Of a DNA stretch of 64,000 bases, positions 53,101-64,000 are shown piece after piece. The stretch lies in the NCBI GenBank assembly GCA_037783415.1, contig JAZGTN010000011.1:682001-746000 (forward strand), in the 5' to 3' direction. Each line of letters begins with the position of its first letter. Position 1 is the first letter of the stretch. The position numbers and the translations under genes are program-made. Origin of the DNA: Leptasterias polaris. Its lineage: Eukaryota > Echinodermata > Asteroidea > Forcipulatida > Asteriidae. The notes beneath the pieces were generated by a model. That model had not been told where the DNA came from and made no database searches. It was given only the letters and a program-made list of their open reading frames with translations.

Positions 53101-56100
53101 AGTTTTTTCCGTATGGATAAATGTTGAAATTTCATAGTTAAAATTTGTTTTAATTTCTTAAATATCTTTCTTGAATCAGAATGTTTTTGTCATTTAGACA
53201 ATTAAACAAATTGTGGTTTTTCCTGAAGTGAAGTGTACGACTATTAGTATTACCTCCATGGTCCATCCACAATAAGAGTTTATATTCAGACAACACAGCT
53301 CCTAAAGCCTGAACTTATGGCTTGCACATAAGTGTACAACTCAATGAAAACAAAAATCTTCCTTTTTGAGAGGTGATTTTTTATCAATTTTTATAAACTT
53401 GTAAAATGAATAAGGGGACATATTTCAACGTCACGCTAAGTCGAATGAAAACACTGCTCACATTTGTACATTGTCCTCCTTGGTGGTATGTTTATGGTCT
53501 GGTTGGGTCAAGCTAGGTCATCTTGTAACTTGACCTCGATTATAGTTTATGCCTGATTTGTCCCATCAATTGTGGCTCAGTAAACTCAAGGATTCCTGTT
53601 GACCCTACTGGAACTAGGGCTGTATGGATTTATTGGAGGTGTTTTGTCAACAATGGGTTGAATTTAAATACAAATTACATCCATAGGGGTTTGGTACTTT
53701 ACTAATTATAAAACGTATGAGTTTGAATCTGAAAGCTCATTGATTACAAAGGTCCACCATATCAGTACATGTACCAAAAACATATCCTTGTCCCCAGCCA
53801 ATTACACAGCAATGATGATCTATTTTAACCAGATATACCCACTTGCTAAACAGACCCATATGCCCCCAACGCTAGGCTTGAAGATGGTACTTTGTTAGAG
53901 TCTATGATTCCAGTGTAATGAATACAGAAATGTGTGAAGATGTACTTGCACCTCCACTTCAAATAGCCGGTAGATTTGACTCCCTAAGTTCTCTCTGATT
54001 TTTGTTTCCCTTCTTGACTTCAACATAATTGACACCATACCAAGTTCATGAACTGTTACACACAATCATAAATAAATGCACATTTGTGTATAAATCAAAG
54101 TGAATACCTGTTCATGCTAACCAACCCTCAGTCAATGGCATTCTTTTAGAACCTACATATACTGTGCAGCTCCACCACAGCCCAGTTTGTCAAGCAACTT
54201 AGCCTTCTAATCCCAAGGCGCTGACCTTTGACACTTGGGATTAGATTGCTTGGTTACCAAAATGTCCTTTAGAATCCAACTTTGTTCTTAACTAAATCAC
54301 CCTGGACTCGAGGGGACTGGGTTTTTGTTGCCAAACTCTGGTTTTTACTTTATTCTCTTTCATCTGGTTTGACATTTGACTTTCAACATTATAAAACCTG
54401 CGTGTGTGTGTGTACTGTGGTATAGTGATAGCTCCATAAATTGTTGTTAGGGCTTGTACTAACAATGAAACCAACAAATAACGTTTACTTGAGGCCTTTA
54501 ATTTACCAACACAGGAAGTATTTATCAATTTGATTAATAGGCATAGTGATTAGGTTCGCTTTTATTAATCCTGGCCATCTTAGAATGAATTGTTTGCCTT
54601 TAATTATTAGCCCGTGTTCTTTCAAATTTTGCTTTTTAAATCCATTCACTAATTTCAGTCTGTACATTTAAAATTAGACATCCTTTCACCTATCCTATTC
54701 TACATTGAATTATCCGTTCACTCTCATGTACCTATGTCCGTTTGATTGTTGCTTATTTTGGCCGAATAAATAATAATAATATTAATAATAATTTATTGTG
54801 TTTATCCACAGGATAGATGAATAGATATTCACAATATCCCCGCTGGGTAGTACGCAATAGATTTATTTATTTGCTGCTTTCTTTTTTACAAGATTGCCTC
54901 CTCAGTTATCGGTTAACAGGATTGGTAGAGCTGACAAAATAGTCGCAGACAGTGTTTGTGTTTTGTGTGATCATCAATACATATAACAAGTGAACATTTA
55001 GGTGTAATCTGTTGTGTGAGTCAGAATAAAATAGTGAAAAACCACGCACAATTTTCAGCATGTAATGTAAACACATTGTCCTTAATTTTTTGTTGTAACA
55101 ACTGGAATCAGCTGATGCAATTTTGTAGGTTTTCGAATACAGTTTTCTCAAGTGTGACCTCATTTCAGAGGGAAATATTTCACAGAAAAACAGTTCTTGT
55201 ATGATTGCACTTCATATATATACGCTTTCTGACTAAAATTTAAATCTTAATTGCCGGGTCAAATTGGCACACATTTTGACATAGCATGTTTAAAGTGAAT
55301 AGAAAAGTCAGCAATTTGAAAGGTCAAAAGAAGGCCAAGGTACAAAGCGACACTGAAAACAAAACTCTGTATTTTTATATTTCTCGTACAAGAAAACGAT
55401 TTTAACTTTGCTCCCCTAGAACTAAAATGACTTACGGTGTGCCTTGTTTGATCAGTGTCTACACCACTGGCCAACTACCGATTAAAACACTGGAGGACCA
55501 GTCAAAATTCTCTGCAAGTGGTCCCACTGGATATTTCAGTGTTGAAAAGCATCCCTACATGTATTTAGTATGAATTATGGACAAGAACAAAAGTTGGCAG
55601 ACCAGTGAAATGAAAAGCTAACTGGTCCTGCTGGCTTGTCACTGACAAATTTCCGCGCAAACCCTGTTGATTATCATAAAATGTCAGATGAAAGAATGCT
55701 AATGTTACTAAGAACCTGTCTAGTAAAAATCATGGGCATTTGTGACACCCTTGCTGTTGTTCTTCTGTACATAATGCAAAACACATGTCATGTAGCGCTC
55801 TAGTGTTTGCCTTTTATACCAAACTTCACCTTTGACCTTGACTTGGTGACCCCACTAGCCCATCTGAGTGTAGGTTCCTTGAGAGGATTGGGTTACACAA
55901 AGTGTAAAATTTGTTGTGTGTGTGCGAGGTGAATATGGCAACACAGTGACATGGGGGTGAAAGGAGGTCAATAAAGCGCACATTACAATGAGTGATTCTG
56001 CAATAAACGAGGGAAACACTTAGAGGTTCATGATAAAAGTCAAATCCCAACAAAAGCTGTGTACTTACATGTATACTTTTTTTAGTAAAATGAATAATCG

Positions 56101-59100
56101 GTTTACAGGCCTGATTCTTCATGGAGGCAATTGCCTCCGTGCCCCTGGTCATTGCCTTGGTGCCACCTGAAATGTTATCAGTAGAAAATTACATTTCCCT
56201 CATAGGACAGGCTTGGAATTACACGGAGGCCATGGCTTTTGTTGGCCCTGGCCTTGGTGCCCCCTTAAACAATTTCCCATAGACTTTATTATTTGTCGAT
56301 GGTGGTGCCCTTTGCAAAATGAAAATGGCCTTGCCTTCTCAAAGAAGTTCCATGCCTGATACTGATAGTGATAGGTGCTAAGGAATAACTGCCCTAACTT
56401 TTACAACATTGAAGTATCAGGCCTGATTTTAGTGCTCATTTTATAAAATAAAATAAAAATCTTTACATTTACTGGTAAAAAATAATTATTTCCAGTTGGA
56501 ATCATCATCTGGGATTATTTACAAACGGCCCTCAATCAAATTAAAAGTTATTAAAACTATCCAAACTCACAGCAATATCTCATCCTTTAGGCCTAATCCT
56601 TTCCCAACTCTCAACCCCAAACCTCCTTCCCCTACAGTCAACAGCAAGATCAAGGGAGTGCAGACCAGGCCCATAATCCGAGCCCAGAGATTGGAGAATA
56701 TCAACCTCTGCTTAAGGTTCCTGGAAAATAGAGGAGTTGACATCCAACATATCAGTGCAGACGGTAAGGTATTGTCCAGATATCTAACCTTTTTCTACCC
56801 AAAAGTCCCACATTTTATTCATAGAGTTGGAAAACATGCACAAAAACTGGTTGTACACAAGATTTCTGTCACCATGAGTGTATTAACCCTTACTCTAATT
56901 TTCAAATGGGGAACCTTCCTCAATCCTCCAAAATCAACCATAACAAAAGGGTTCCACTGGAACAATAACAAAATTACTCCATACAACGTATGAACAATAC
57001 TTGCGGTCATGCAAAACCAATCCTTAAAGTGGTATGTAAAAAAAAACCTGGACCTTTCTCAATTCTTGAAAATCCTAATACATCTCCTTCAGCCATGCTT
57101 CCTCAATCTCCCATTATCATCCAGACTTTGTAAATGCATCTGCCCTCAATCCTCCAACTCTCCCTGATTCTGCAGAAAGCTCCCTGAAAATCAACCATTC
57201 TTTCCCTATTATATATTGAAGGTATTTCTAAATATCTCCCTGATTGTTGTACAAAATCTCCCTGATTGCAAGATGCAAATGTTGGCAGCTCTACCAATGG
57301 GAAATTTGCAAACGTTCCTCATTCTCAATCCTCCAAAACCCTCCAAATTCTGCGGTTGATTTTGGAGGACTTCGTAGGTTGAGGGTTAAGTTAACATGAC
57401 TTATTTGTTTGTTTATTTATTTATTTCGGTTTACTTAGACCACAACTATGAGGCTGTATACATTTTGTCTAAATTTTTCAGTCTTAAACTTTGTAATTTG
57501 AATAGTGTCAGTCTTTTGGATGTTTTTTGTAATTCAAATATTAATGCAAAACCTGCAATACTAATTACTATACTGTGTATTAGTAAATAAGCAACAGAAC
57601 AGCCCCTTACCACAACCTTCCTACATTTGAACAAAACCTGTGCGGTGCCAAATCAATATAATGGAACAGTTTAAAATGAGTTCCCACAAGCCCTTCACCT
57701 AAAGAAAATGGAAATTATTTGTGTATATGTTGATGTGATTGTCCATTCAGTAGGTTACCACTGGTCCCCAATGGCGCCCCATCCACAAAGATAACAAGAC
57801 TCCAGCGATTTTACTGCACAAGTTAACAAACTCAATGAACACGTACACTGTTTTTTCAGTGACTGACACAGCTCTTGATTTGTTGGACTCTGTTGTTATT
57901 CTCGAATCACTGATTTTGTTATTGGTTGGGTTTACAGCATTTGAATGCATTATCAAGACTGAACGCTAGTATGGTTGACAGTGTTTGTGTGTAGAAAGCA
58001 GCCAACTACAGCTACAGGTGACAAACAATACACAGTCAACAATAGGGGACCAATCACAAGCCAAACATAATGTTGTTACTAGTGCATACAATCCTGTTAA
58101 GCCGTGTTCGCATTGGACTTATTTGGGGTAAACTAACCGAGCAAATGGGTAACTTAACCATTTTAAGTCCAATGCGAACAGCCCAGGAAGTTTCCCTCCT
58201 AGGTATCTTACCCGACCCGAATGGGTAGTTTCACCGACCCACGTCTGCCCGGTTAAATTGACCAGGTCAGTTTAACCGAGCTGAAAAGTCCTGTGCGAAC
58301 GCGATCAGGGTAAAAGCCGTCCCGGTAAAAAGCCACATCCAGTCCCCCGATCTACCCGCCGCGCCACGTGATCGTGAGGTGACATGTCGTACACACTCAC
58401 GTGTTTACACGGAAGCTCGGTTGCACTCATTGCATTCTCGCTGTCATGCACCCGGGTCAAAGGTCACTGCGAGAGTGCCCTCTTGTGTTTGTCTTAAGTT
58501 AGTCGGTTAGTTTCACCGATCGTGTCGGTTAGTTTCACCGATCGTGTCGGTTAGTTTACCCACGTCATTAATCCAAGTGCGGACGCTGGTAAGTTTCACC
58601 TATTGGAATGTTAACCACGGTCTCGGTAAAACTTTAATCCAATGCGAACACGGCTTATGTCACTCAGCAGAGGTTAGCCATCCAAACCGCTCCAATAGAA
58701 GACAAGCCAGAAGCCACACTGGTGACTAAACTGTCAAGACTGTGTGGTGTTATGCAATTGTGGAATAACAGCTACTCGTGTGTTTTTTGCAGGGTTTGCC
58801 CGTAACTTTTTCAGTGACTAGTAGCCATAAGGACCAGTTACATGTAGCTCAAGTGTCATTTAACTACACTGTCCACCAACTTTTTCACTGGTCCATGTTT
58901 TATTGTTCCCTTTCATACACTGTGGGACTAGTAATTTGTAACATGAACAGTCCGTGATTGACATAGCAGTGGGAGCTCAATAAACTAGCCAACCATACTA
59001 ATTTAAGAGAATGTTTTAACTGGCATTTAGCCAGCAGACCAAGCTGTTAAGGGAGACACTGTTTGGGTTTAGGTCGGACTCAGAGCACTGACATTTTTCA

Positions 59101-62100
59101 TCCACATGCACTCCAAACAGAGTTGTGAATCTTTTCATAGCGCAACTATTCGCGAGTAATTTGAAGTAGTCTTGACAACACAATTTCTGGAGTGACAGTG
59201 TGACTGTCATGTAGGTTTAGTGTAGACTATGTTTTTCTTATTATTTGAAACAAAACTAAACTGTTTGTGGATTTGTCTTTTTTTTCTTTTCCAGAATTGA
59301 CAGATAGTAATTTAAGAGCAACTCTTGCCCTTGTGACCTGCTTGAGAAAGAGATTTGAGGTAAACCTTGGATATTTTAGAGAAATAAACATTAAGCGCCC
59401 CCCCCCCTGATGGTACATCATTTAAAATTCAAATTTTGGTTTTCAAGAAGCATATCATTAAATTTACTGGAATTGTGCATGCTTTAAAGGCAATACATTA
59501 TCATAGAATTAGAAAGCTTGATAAAATTGTCTTGCAAGGGAATTTATATTTAAACAGATCCAAAGAATATTTTCTTCAAATTTGACAGCAATTCAAGCAT
59601 TACATTTTAAATTTTACCCGGTTGATTGGTACCAGTATCAACTTCATACCAGCAAGCTTCTGCTGAGTCTAACTTCATATACTTTTATGGGTACCATGTA
59701 TGTAAAGATGCATGTATAGTGCTTTCAGCCAATGTTTTTCTTTTTTCATTTGGATTAATTAAAAAAATATATTTCTTCAAATATATTTCTCATAGTTTAG
59801 GTGATGCACTTTTGAACATTTGATACGAATTTGCACAATAGAACAAAATTAATTTATTTAATAATGTGCAAATTCTGTATCAATTTTTTCAATATCTACA
59901 TCGCATAACTTACACTCTAAGAATTTAGAAAGGGTACATTATGCAGCTGATCCAGAAACACCAGGGCAAGCCCCGTCTCTTTCAGATACAAGACCTACAG
60001 TTTCATGTCTTGATGTTAGAGCCTTATCATGTCCCAGACAAGCCACCAACCATGACAGGACATAGAATGGTCTCCCATTCAATGACTGACCACCACCAAT
60101 GGGTGCTGAACTTTCAAGTTATTTCACTAGCTCTTTCATTGACCAATTAACCATTTAAAAAAAACAAGAACTAAAATTTGAAATTTGAGCTCTTTAAAAG
60201 ATAGTTGCATGCACCCTACACTTAAATGTTTTTGTGATTTGTTTTAAGCATTGTCAGCAAAATGTTGTCCATTGATAAGTTGGGGTTTTTTTTTTTTGCT
60301 TTGAGCCAGTGGAAAAAAACTTCCAGCATTCCCTCTTGACTTGAATAAAAGATAATGTATTGACACTGAATGTTACAGGCGTTTCATACAAGCAGCAGTG
60401 CACACGGCGGGGGATCAAGTACTTCAATTGATAAATCAGTCCGACCTCCCACTGAGATCAGTCTACAGCCCTCGCTTGGCAGAGATGTCAGTATCCATAG
60501 TTTCAACAGTCAACTCAGTATTCACAGTCAGGTAAACTCACCAAGTAATGTAGTGGGTTTTTTTTTCAATTGTTAAAAAGAATTTTGTTTAATGTTATTA
60601 AGGAACAACATTTCCATCGTTAATAATTATTTCGGTCATTCCATTTCAAAAAACATATGGCTGGCGTAAATTTTTCTGCAGGAATTGGAAATTTGGAGGT
60701 TAACAGTAAACAATTTCCCTAGTTAATCATGCTAATCAAAGTTTCCAAATCATACATACCAGCATTTAAAAAAAAAAATTATGAACTGTGATTTAAGAAT
60801 AATTTGAATAACGTTGTGTGACATTTTTTCAATGACATTTTCAATTTTACCTCACTTTGTTATTTTGCAGCATTCTGATGGCAGCCCTGCAAGATCAAAA
60901 AGTACAGAAGTACCAGGTAAGAGGAGTTTTTTTTATTCACTATTTGCTTTTGTTTTCAGTGAAAACAGTAAGCAAATTCAAACACAGTCTGCTCTTGTTA
61001 TAACAAGATCCTTGGACTGGCCTATTTACTTCAAAGAAACACAAAGCAGAAATGAGATACGGGACTTCAGAATGTTCTTTTTATAAGCAGAACGTCTTTA
61101 TTACAGTGCTCTTTATATTTAGGGTTGACTGTACTGATAATATTAATAATGCCAGCATTATGCCAGCATAATTAAGGGAGCTCCAAAAACAAATTCAGTT
61201 TTTTTGATCCAGTCACTTCTCAATAGAGAGAGTCCTTAATACGAAAAGGAAAAACAAATTACAAGTGTCTAATCTCATGGTAAATGGTGTAATTGATTGA
61301 ACCATTTCGGGGCAATTTTTGTCAAAATTTCAAAACGTTCGATGACATCAAATTAGAATCAGACTGAAGGCTCTTAAAAGAAAAACTCAGATGGGCTAAT
61401 CAAATAGTTCACTCCTGCTCAGAGTTGCTAGACAAGTATGAAAGAAAACCAAGATATATGGTATCCAGGAAACACATATAAGAAGAAGGTGTTCATTCAT
61501 ACGACATTTAAAGGACTGAATTTTGATGTTATTCAATCAAAACGGCAGTGAATTTGACTGTTTGACTGGTGCAAAAAACTCCCTTTGGAATTTACAGACC
61601 CCTTAGTTTTTGATGTCCGATGACGGCACATTTCAAATTTCGCTCTGAAAGGGTATAAAATAAAATGACATTTTACACCATTTTGTCCTAGGAGCACCAT
61701 ACGTCACTTTGTAAAAATGATAAGGAAACGAAATGTTCTCATTGATGATTTTTTGTTTCACCTCATAGCTGCCATCCCATCTGAGGATGAAGGGCCCGCC
61801 AATCCCATCAGCCCCACCCCCATCAATGGCGATGCAGACCTGATCTTACCGGGTACTATGGCAGACTCTGATCCTGATGAACCAAGGCCCGAGTCTGCAG
61901 ACAAACCAGAGGCCACTGTGATTCCAGTAAGAAGCGTTCACTTTCATCAACTCGTCTCTCTCAACATCTAAGAGAGTTTTTTTAGAAAAGTTTGAGTGCT
62001 TTAATATTTTAACAATAAATCTCACATTGTTCGTTGCTTTGATACATGCAGAGCTGCCCACTTTCCCCGATTCTGCAGAAAGTTTCCTGAAAATCAACCA

Positions 62101-63710
62101 ATCTTTCCCTGTTCTGATGAACAAATTTGAAAGTCTGTCTGATTATGGAAACTTTTTCCCATTATGTTGATTGTAATTCTAAATGTATCTTACAATAGTA
62201 AGATACAAATGTTTGCAGCTCTGTACATGTAGCATCTTAGCAATAGACCCATTGCATATGACGTCATCATCTACACGCGCGTAATTTGGGGGGTCAAAAC
62301 GTGCACAAAAGAATGGTGTTTACAAGCGCATTGTGCGTAAACACGTGTACCATCCTTTTGTGCACGTTTTGACCCCCAAAATTACATGCATGTATGCGCG
62401 CTGCGCGTTGTGCAATGGGTCTATACAATCAGTAAAGCAAGTTGTTTATAAGTAATCTCATCTTAAAAAGGATGTTTAAAACAAATGTAAAACCATTATG
62501 CTGATGTCACAACAAACCTAAAGTTCAGCACACACCCACTGTCATTTCTATTCACAAGGTGTATTTCTATCGCCTCCCTACAGACAGTGACAGAGCTGGA
62601 TTCTCGGGGTGTATCTCAACATGGGGGAAGTTTAAAGAAACAACAATTTACCAGCAGTCCGAAGAAATCATTCAGACCTCCAGCAACAAGGCAGCGCAGC
62701 TCTATTGATGGTGAACACGGTGTAAGTGTCTGCTCCATTCTCTGGATATTTCAATGAAAGAAAAAGGGCTTATCAAAAAGTTGTACAAAAAACCAAAAAA
62801 ACTCTGCTATTCTTGACTTCACTAAAGGGATTTTTTTAAAAGTGATTAAATTAATAATAGAATCTTCAAACAATAGTTCAAAACAATTTGGTGAAAGAAA
62901 TGGAAGGAGAGAGATAATTACAGATAAAAAAATACCAAAAAGTTTATAAGAAATTACAATACAGCACGAGCCTAAACAATGAAATAGCAACTGGACAATT
63001 TAAGCTATATTTGAAAAACGAATTCTGTATTTCTGGACTTCACTAAAGGGATTTTCTCGCTTTGGAAACATGATTCCAGCTAGGTGATGCATCTGCTCTG
63101 CACTATTTTAGAGTATTTTTGCCACATTGTACGTGTGCATGTTTCAATCACTTGCGTGGTATACTTTGAACAATGTCTGGTACAATGACTTGATCGGTCA
63201 CAAGTGATCACTCGAGTTGGATTCCCCAGACTAAAGACAGTGTTGCTTTGTCACATGATTCCTTGCAAGCTTTTGTATAGCAACCTCCAGATGAGCAAAG
63301 CCTGGTACCATTGTGTCATACACTTTCATTTAAAATTGTGTATGGCTATTCGCCATCTCTTATATAACTAGGCCAAAACTTTTCCAGATTCCCTTATATA
63401 ACTACACCAAAACTTTCCCAGATTCTCTTATATAACTGTGCCAACATTTTCCCAGATTCTCTTATATAACTACTCAAAAACTTTCCCAGATTTTAAGCAG
63501 CCTCTTTTGACTGAGCAAGTCATTGTACCAGACATTATTCAAATCAAGCTCGCAAATAACAGGTGGGGATTATTTCGTTGGTGTTTTTAGCCTATGTTAT
63601 CTCCAGTACGCGACGCTGTATCCCAATCTGTAGAGGAGAGATTGAAGAGTCTTCTAGACAGTCCAACTCCTGGACGGAAATTCAACAGGAACATCTCACA
63701 GCAGCAAGCG
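46936..63710 (+). CDS. Neuron navigator (NAV2/NAV3-like), 5' part, 10 exons, runs off the window
   Basis: Joined exons: 46936-47157, 51897-52011, 56638-56763, 59295-59359, 60379-60531, 60871-60916, 61769-61926, 62584-62721, 63591-63710. I place the start at ATG 46936 (alternative 46975), giving 381 residues here. A single calponin-homology domain covers about residues 75-176. RPISDLRKSISDGLTLVNIL and GVDIQHISAD plus ELTDSNLRATLAL align with human NAV2/3 KRLIRDLQQDVTDGVLLA... and GINIQGLSAEEIRNGNLKAILGL (recalled, not searched). After the CH domain the chain is Ser/Pro-rich and lacks fold signals, as in NAV proteins; the coiled coil and AAA domain would lie beyond the window. NAV proteins bind microtubule plus ends and act in neurite guidance. 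Another CH-domain family remains possible. Confidence 0.75.
47158..51896. other. NAV-like intron 1
   Basis: 4.7 kb without recognised exons. A repeat piece at 48115-48160 (gaacttgtcttgctatttat...ggagtagatt), a CR1/L2-type tail at about 48000-48055 (gaggctctgcataaaggcgc, ..., ttattattatt), a C run at about 49034-49045, a TG microsatellite at about 50697-50714, and a ggcctggaattacatgg repeat at 51110-51245. Confidence 0.45.
51897..52011 (+). CDS. NAV-like exon 2 (CH domain, first third)
   Basis: EHTTWLNGILKKHKSRPISD then LRKSISDGLTLVNILEIL, the first helices of a CH domain. Acceptor after ccggcag, donor gtgagt, ends in phase 1. The same frame is also open upstream to an ATG at 51816 (see findings). 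Confidence 0.85.
52187..52380 (+). mobile_element. Fragment related to the 58100-58655 element
   Basis: ccgtgttcacattggacttt, then ttgggtaa...gggtaacttcaccatttt and aagtc...tgtgaacagccc follows the left end of the element at 58100. The right end is lost. Confidence 0.65.
52705..52896. repeat. 15-bp minisatellite, about 13 copies
   Basis: Unit aactcgtacgcacac with variants (cagctcgtacaccca towards the 3' side). Because 15 is a multiple of 3, long open frames appear on both strands. Lies in the NAV-like CH-domain intron 52012-56637. Confidence 0.93.
52897..54906. other. NAV-like intron, nothing firm
   Basis: AT-rich sequence with a short TG run at about 54402-54416 and an AAT-rich microsatellite at about 54768-54793 resembling LINE/SINE tails. 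No gene or complete element recognised. Confidence 0.4.
54907..55180 (+). repeat. Dispersed repeat R1, uninterrupted copy
   Basis: Continuous version of the repeat split at 9752-10360: aggattggtagagctgacaa, ..., gttgtgtgagtcag, ..., ttcagcatgtaatgtaaaca. Serves as the empty-site reference for MITE M3. Confidence 0.75.
56107..56360. repeat. Two adjacent copies of a ggcctgg-aattacacgg repeat
   Basis: The second copy (56210-56360) reads aggcttggaattacacggag, gccatggctt..., aatggccttgccttctcaaa. Fragments also at 36170-36297, 44834-44860 and 51110-51245. Termini unclear. Confidence 0.5.
56638..56763 (+). CDS. NAV-like exon 3 (CH domain, middle)
   Basis: NSKIKGVQTRPIIRAQRLEN then INLCLRFLENRGVDIQHISAD. 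RLENINLCLRFL is the classic CH actin-binding-type helix. The acceptor after cctacag gives the correct phase 1 join, while the upstream ccag at 56495 does not. Confidence 0.88.
57153..57292. mobile_element. MITE family M1, copy 2 (left end eroded)
   Basis: caactctccctgattctgca at the left and gatgcaaatgttggcagctc at the right match 7015-7187. Contains a duplicated ctccctgatt block. Confidence 0.65.
58100..58655. mobile_element. DNA transposon (non-autonomous), 556 bp, TA-flanked
   Basis: Ends AGCCGTGTTCGCATTGGA and the inverted TCCAATGCGAACACGGCT, flanked by TA at 58098-58099 and 58656-58657. The interior is rich in ggtaaactaaccg / cggttagtttcaccgatc repeats, including a tandem triplet near 58503-58555. 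GC-richer than its surroundings. No transposase. Confidence 0.82.
59295..59359 (+). CDS. NAV-like exon 4 (CH domain, end)
   Basis: ELTDSNLRATLALVTCLRKR plus FE: the last CH helix. Phase 1 to 0, pyrimidine-rich acceptor. Confidence 0.88.
60379..60531 (+). CDS. NAV-like exon 5 (disordered, Ser-rich)
   Basis: 51 codons: AFHTSSSAHGGGSSTSIDKS, then SIHSFNSQLSIHSQ. Low complexity. Phase 0 to 0 with GT-AG ends. Confidence 0.78.
60871..60916 (+). CDS. NAV-like exon 6 (46-bp microexon)
   Basis: HSDGSPARSKSTEVP, phase 0 to 1, donor gtaaga. Acceptor after tattttgcag. Confidence 0.72.
61769..61926 (+). CDS. NAV-like exon 7 (disordered, Pro/Asp-rich)
   Basis: PSEDEGPANPISPTPINGDA and DSDPDEPRPESADKPEATVI: acidic and Pro-rich, no fold seen. 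Phase 1 to 0. Confidence 0.75.
62050..62222. mobile_element. MITE family M1, copy 3
   Basis: agagctgcccactttccccg at the left and caaatgtttgcagctct at the right. tctgcagaaag and gattatggaaac shared with 7015-7187, and the lengths are equal (173 bp). In the NAV-like intron 61927-62583. Confidence 0.75.
62243..62424. mobile_element. Hairpin MITE family M5, copy 3
   Basis: ATAGACCCATTGCA (62243-62256) pairs with TGCAATGGGTCTAT (62411-62424). The interior ggggggtcaaaacgtgcaca and the inverted tgtgcacgttttgaccccca make a long foldback. Interior similar to the M5 copies at 12235 and 13291. Confidence 0.85.
62584..62721 (+). CDS. NAV-like exon 8 (disordered, basic)
   Basis: 46 codons, TVTELDSRGVSQHGGSLKKQ, then SPKKSFRPPATRQRSSIDG. 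Basic Ser/Pro stretches could bind microtubules, as in NAV proteins (inference). Phase 0 to 0. Confidence 0.76.
62722..63358. other. NAV-like intron, nothing recognised
   Basis: AT-rich. ctctgctattcttgacttca at about 62801 and ttctgtatttctggacttca at about 63024, each followed by ctaaaggga, form a short direct repeat. No gene or complete element. Confidence 0.4.
63359..63494. repeat. 34-bp minisatellite, four copies
   Basis: cttatataact recurs at 63359, 63393, 63427 and 63461 (period 34), each followed by ccaaaactttcccagatt-type sequence. About 96 bp before the last visible NAV-like exon. Confidence 0.9.
63591..63710 (+). CDS. NAV-like exon 9 of the window
   Basis: 40 codons, PMLSPVRDAVSQSVEERLKS, then LLDSPTPGRKFNRNISQQQA, donor gtaagt. 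Last exon visible before the window ends. Confidence 0.75.
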
Positions 63711-64000
63711 GTAAGTTCCTGTGTATGTGACGTATGTTATGTGTCTATGTAGTGTATCTTCCAGTGCAGAGATGATCTTCAACTTGACGTTAATATTTTT
63801 AACTTGGTAACAAACTCTCCCACTCCGAAGTGTTAATAGTAGTAATGCTTAAACACACAGGCCTGGTGATTTATCTTGAGGCCATTTTCTTTCATCCCTT
63901 CATTTTTTCATTCATTCATTCATTTCTTTGTGCAAAGGCACTTCCATCAGTCCTTTTGAGATATGGTGGAGACTATAGGAGTACACTGTTTAGTTTGGGT

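Noticed and set aside
56496..56637. Upstream open stretch before the CH-domain exon 3 (frame reading ESSSGIIYKRP...)
   Set aside because: The acceptor at 56494-56495 gives the wrong phase for joining to exon 2 (a stop follows), whereas the acceptor at 56636-56637 joins in phase and restores the CH alignment.

Overview
This is animal nuclear genomic DNA: AT-rich, intron-dense, with canonical GT-AG splice sites and many short transposable-element copies. The gene content (a hedgehog acyltransferase and a neuron-navigator-type protein) and the repeat style (hairpin MITEs, tRNA-derived SINEs, L2/CR1-like LINEs with ATT tails) suggest a marine invertebrate deuterostome. An echinoderm such as a sea star or sea cucumber is my best guess, but the species is inferred and not shown. 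No bacterial operons, CRISPR arrays or viral genes were seen.

Three protein-coding genes lie head to tail on the + strand. (1) Positions 1-18417 hold the 3' part of MTR, cobalamin-dependent methionine synthase: 17 exons coding for about 802 residues, running from the folate domain through the B12 and AdoMet-activation domains to a stop at 18415-18417. The 5' part lies before the window. (2) Positions 24193-38805 hold a complete HHAT (hedgehog acyltransferase, MBOAT family): 11 coding exons, 551 residues, with the catalytic Asp and His retained at human spacing. (3) From 46936 to beyond the window end lies the 5' part of a neuron navigator (NAV2/NAV3-like) gene: 10 exons giving a basic N-terminus, a calponin-homology domain split over three exons, and the start of a long Ser/Pro-rich disordered region. 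All exon phases agree across every junction I joined.

The genes are not functionally linked: MTR is one-carbon metabolism, HHAT is ER lipid modification of Hedgehog, and NAV is cytoskeletal. Their linkage is interesting because, from memory, human NAV1, HHAT and MTR all lie on chromosome 1q.

Introns and intergenic DNA are full of mobile elements. The largest is a degraded antisense LINE (about 29440-33760) in the largest HHAT intron, and a 5'-truncated L2-like LINE end lies in an MTR intron. Two SINE groups have heads resembling tRNA-Leu(CAA) and tRNA-Lys. Several non-autonomous DNA elements have clear termini: three TTAA-flanked copies, a 910-bp element with perfect 50-bp inverted ends, hairpin families and a TA-flanked 556-bp element. 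There are minisatellites of 15 bp and 34 bp, and an alternating 105/86-bp higher-order tandem array that begins at the end of a MITE. In two places a MITE sits inside another repeat whose paralogue lacks it.
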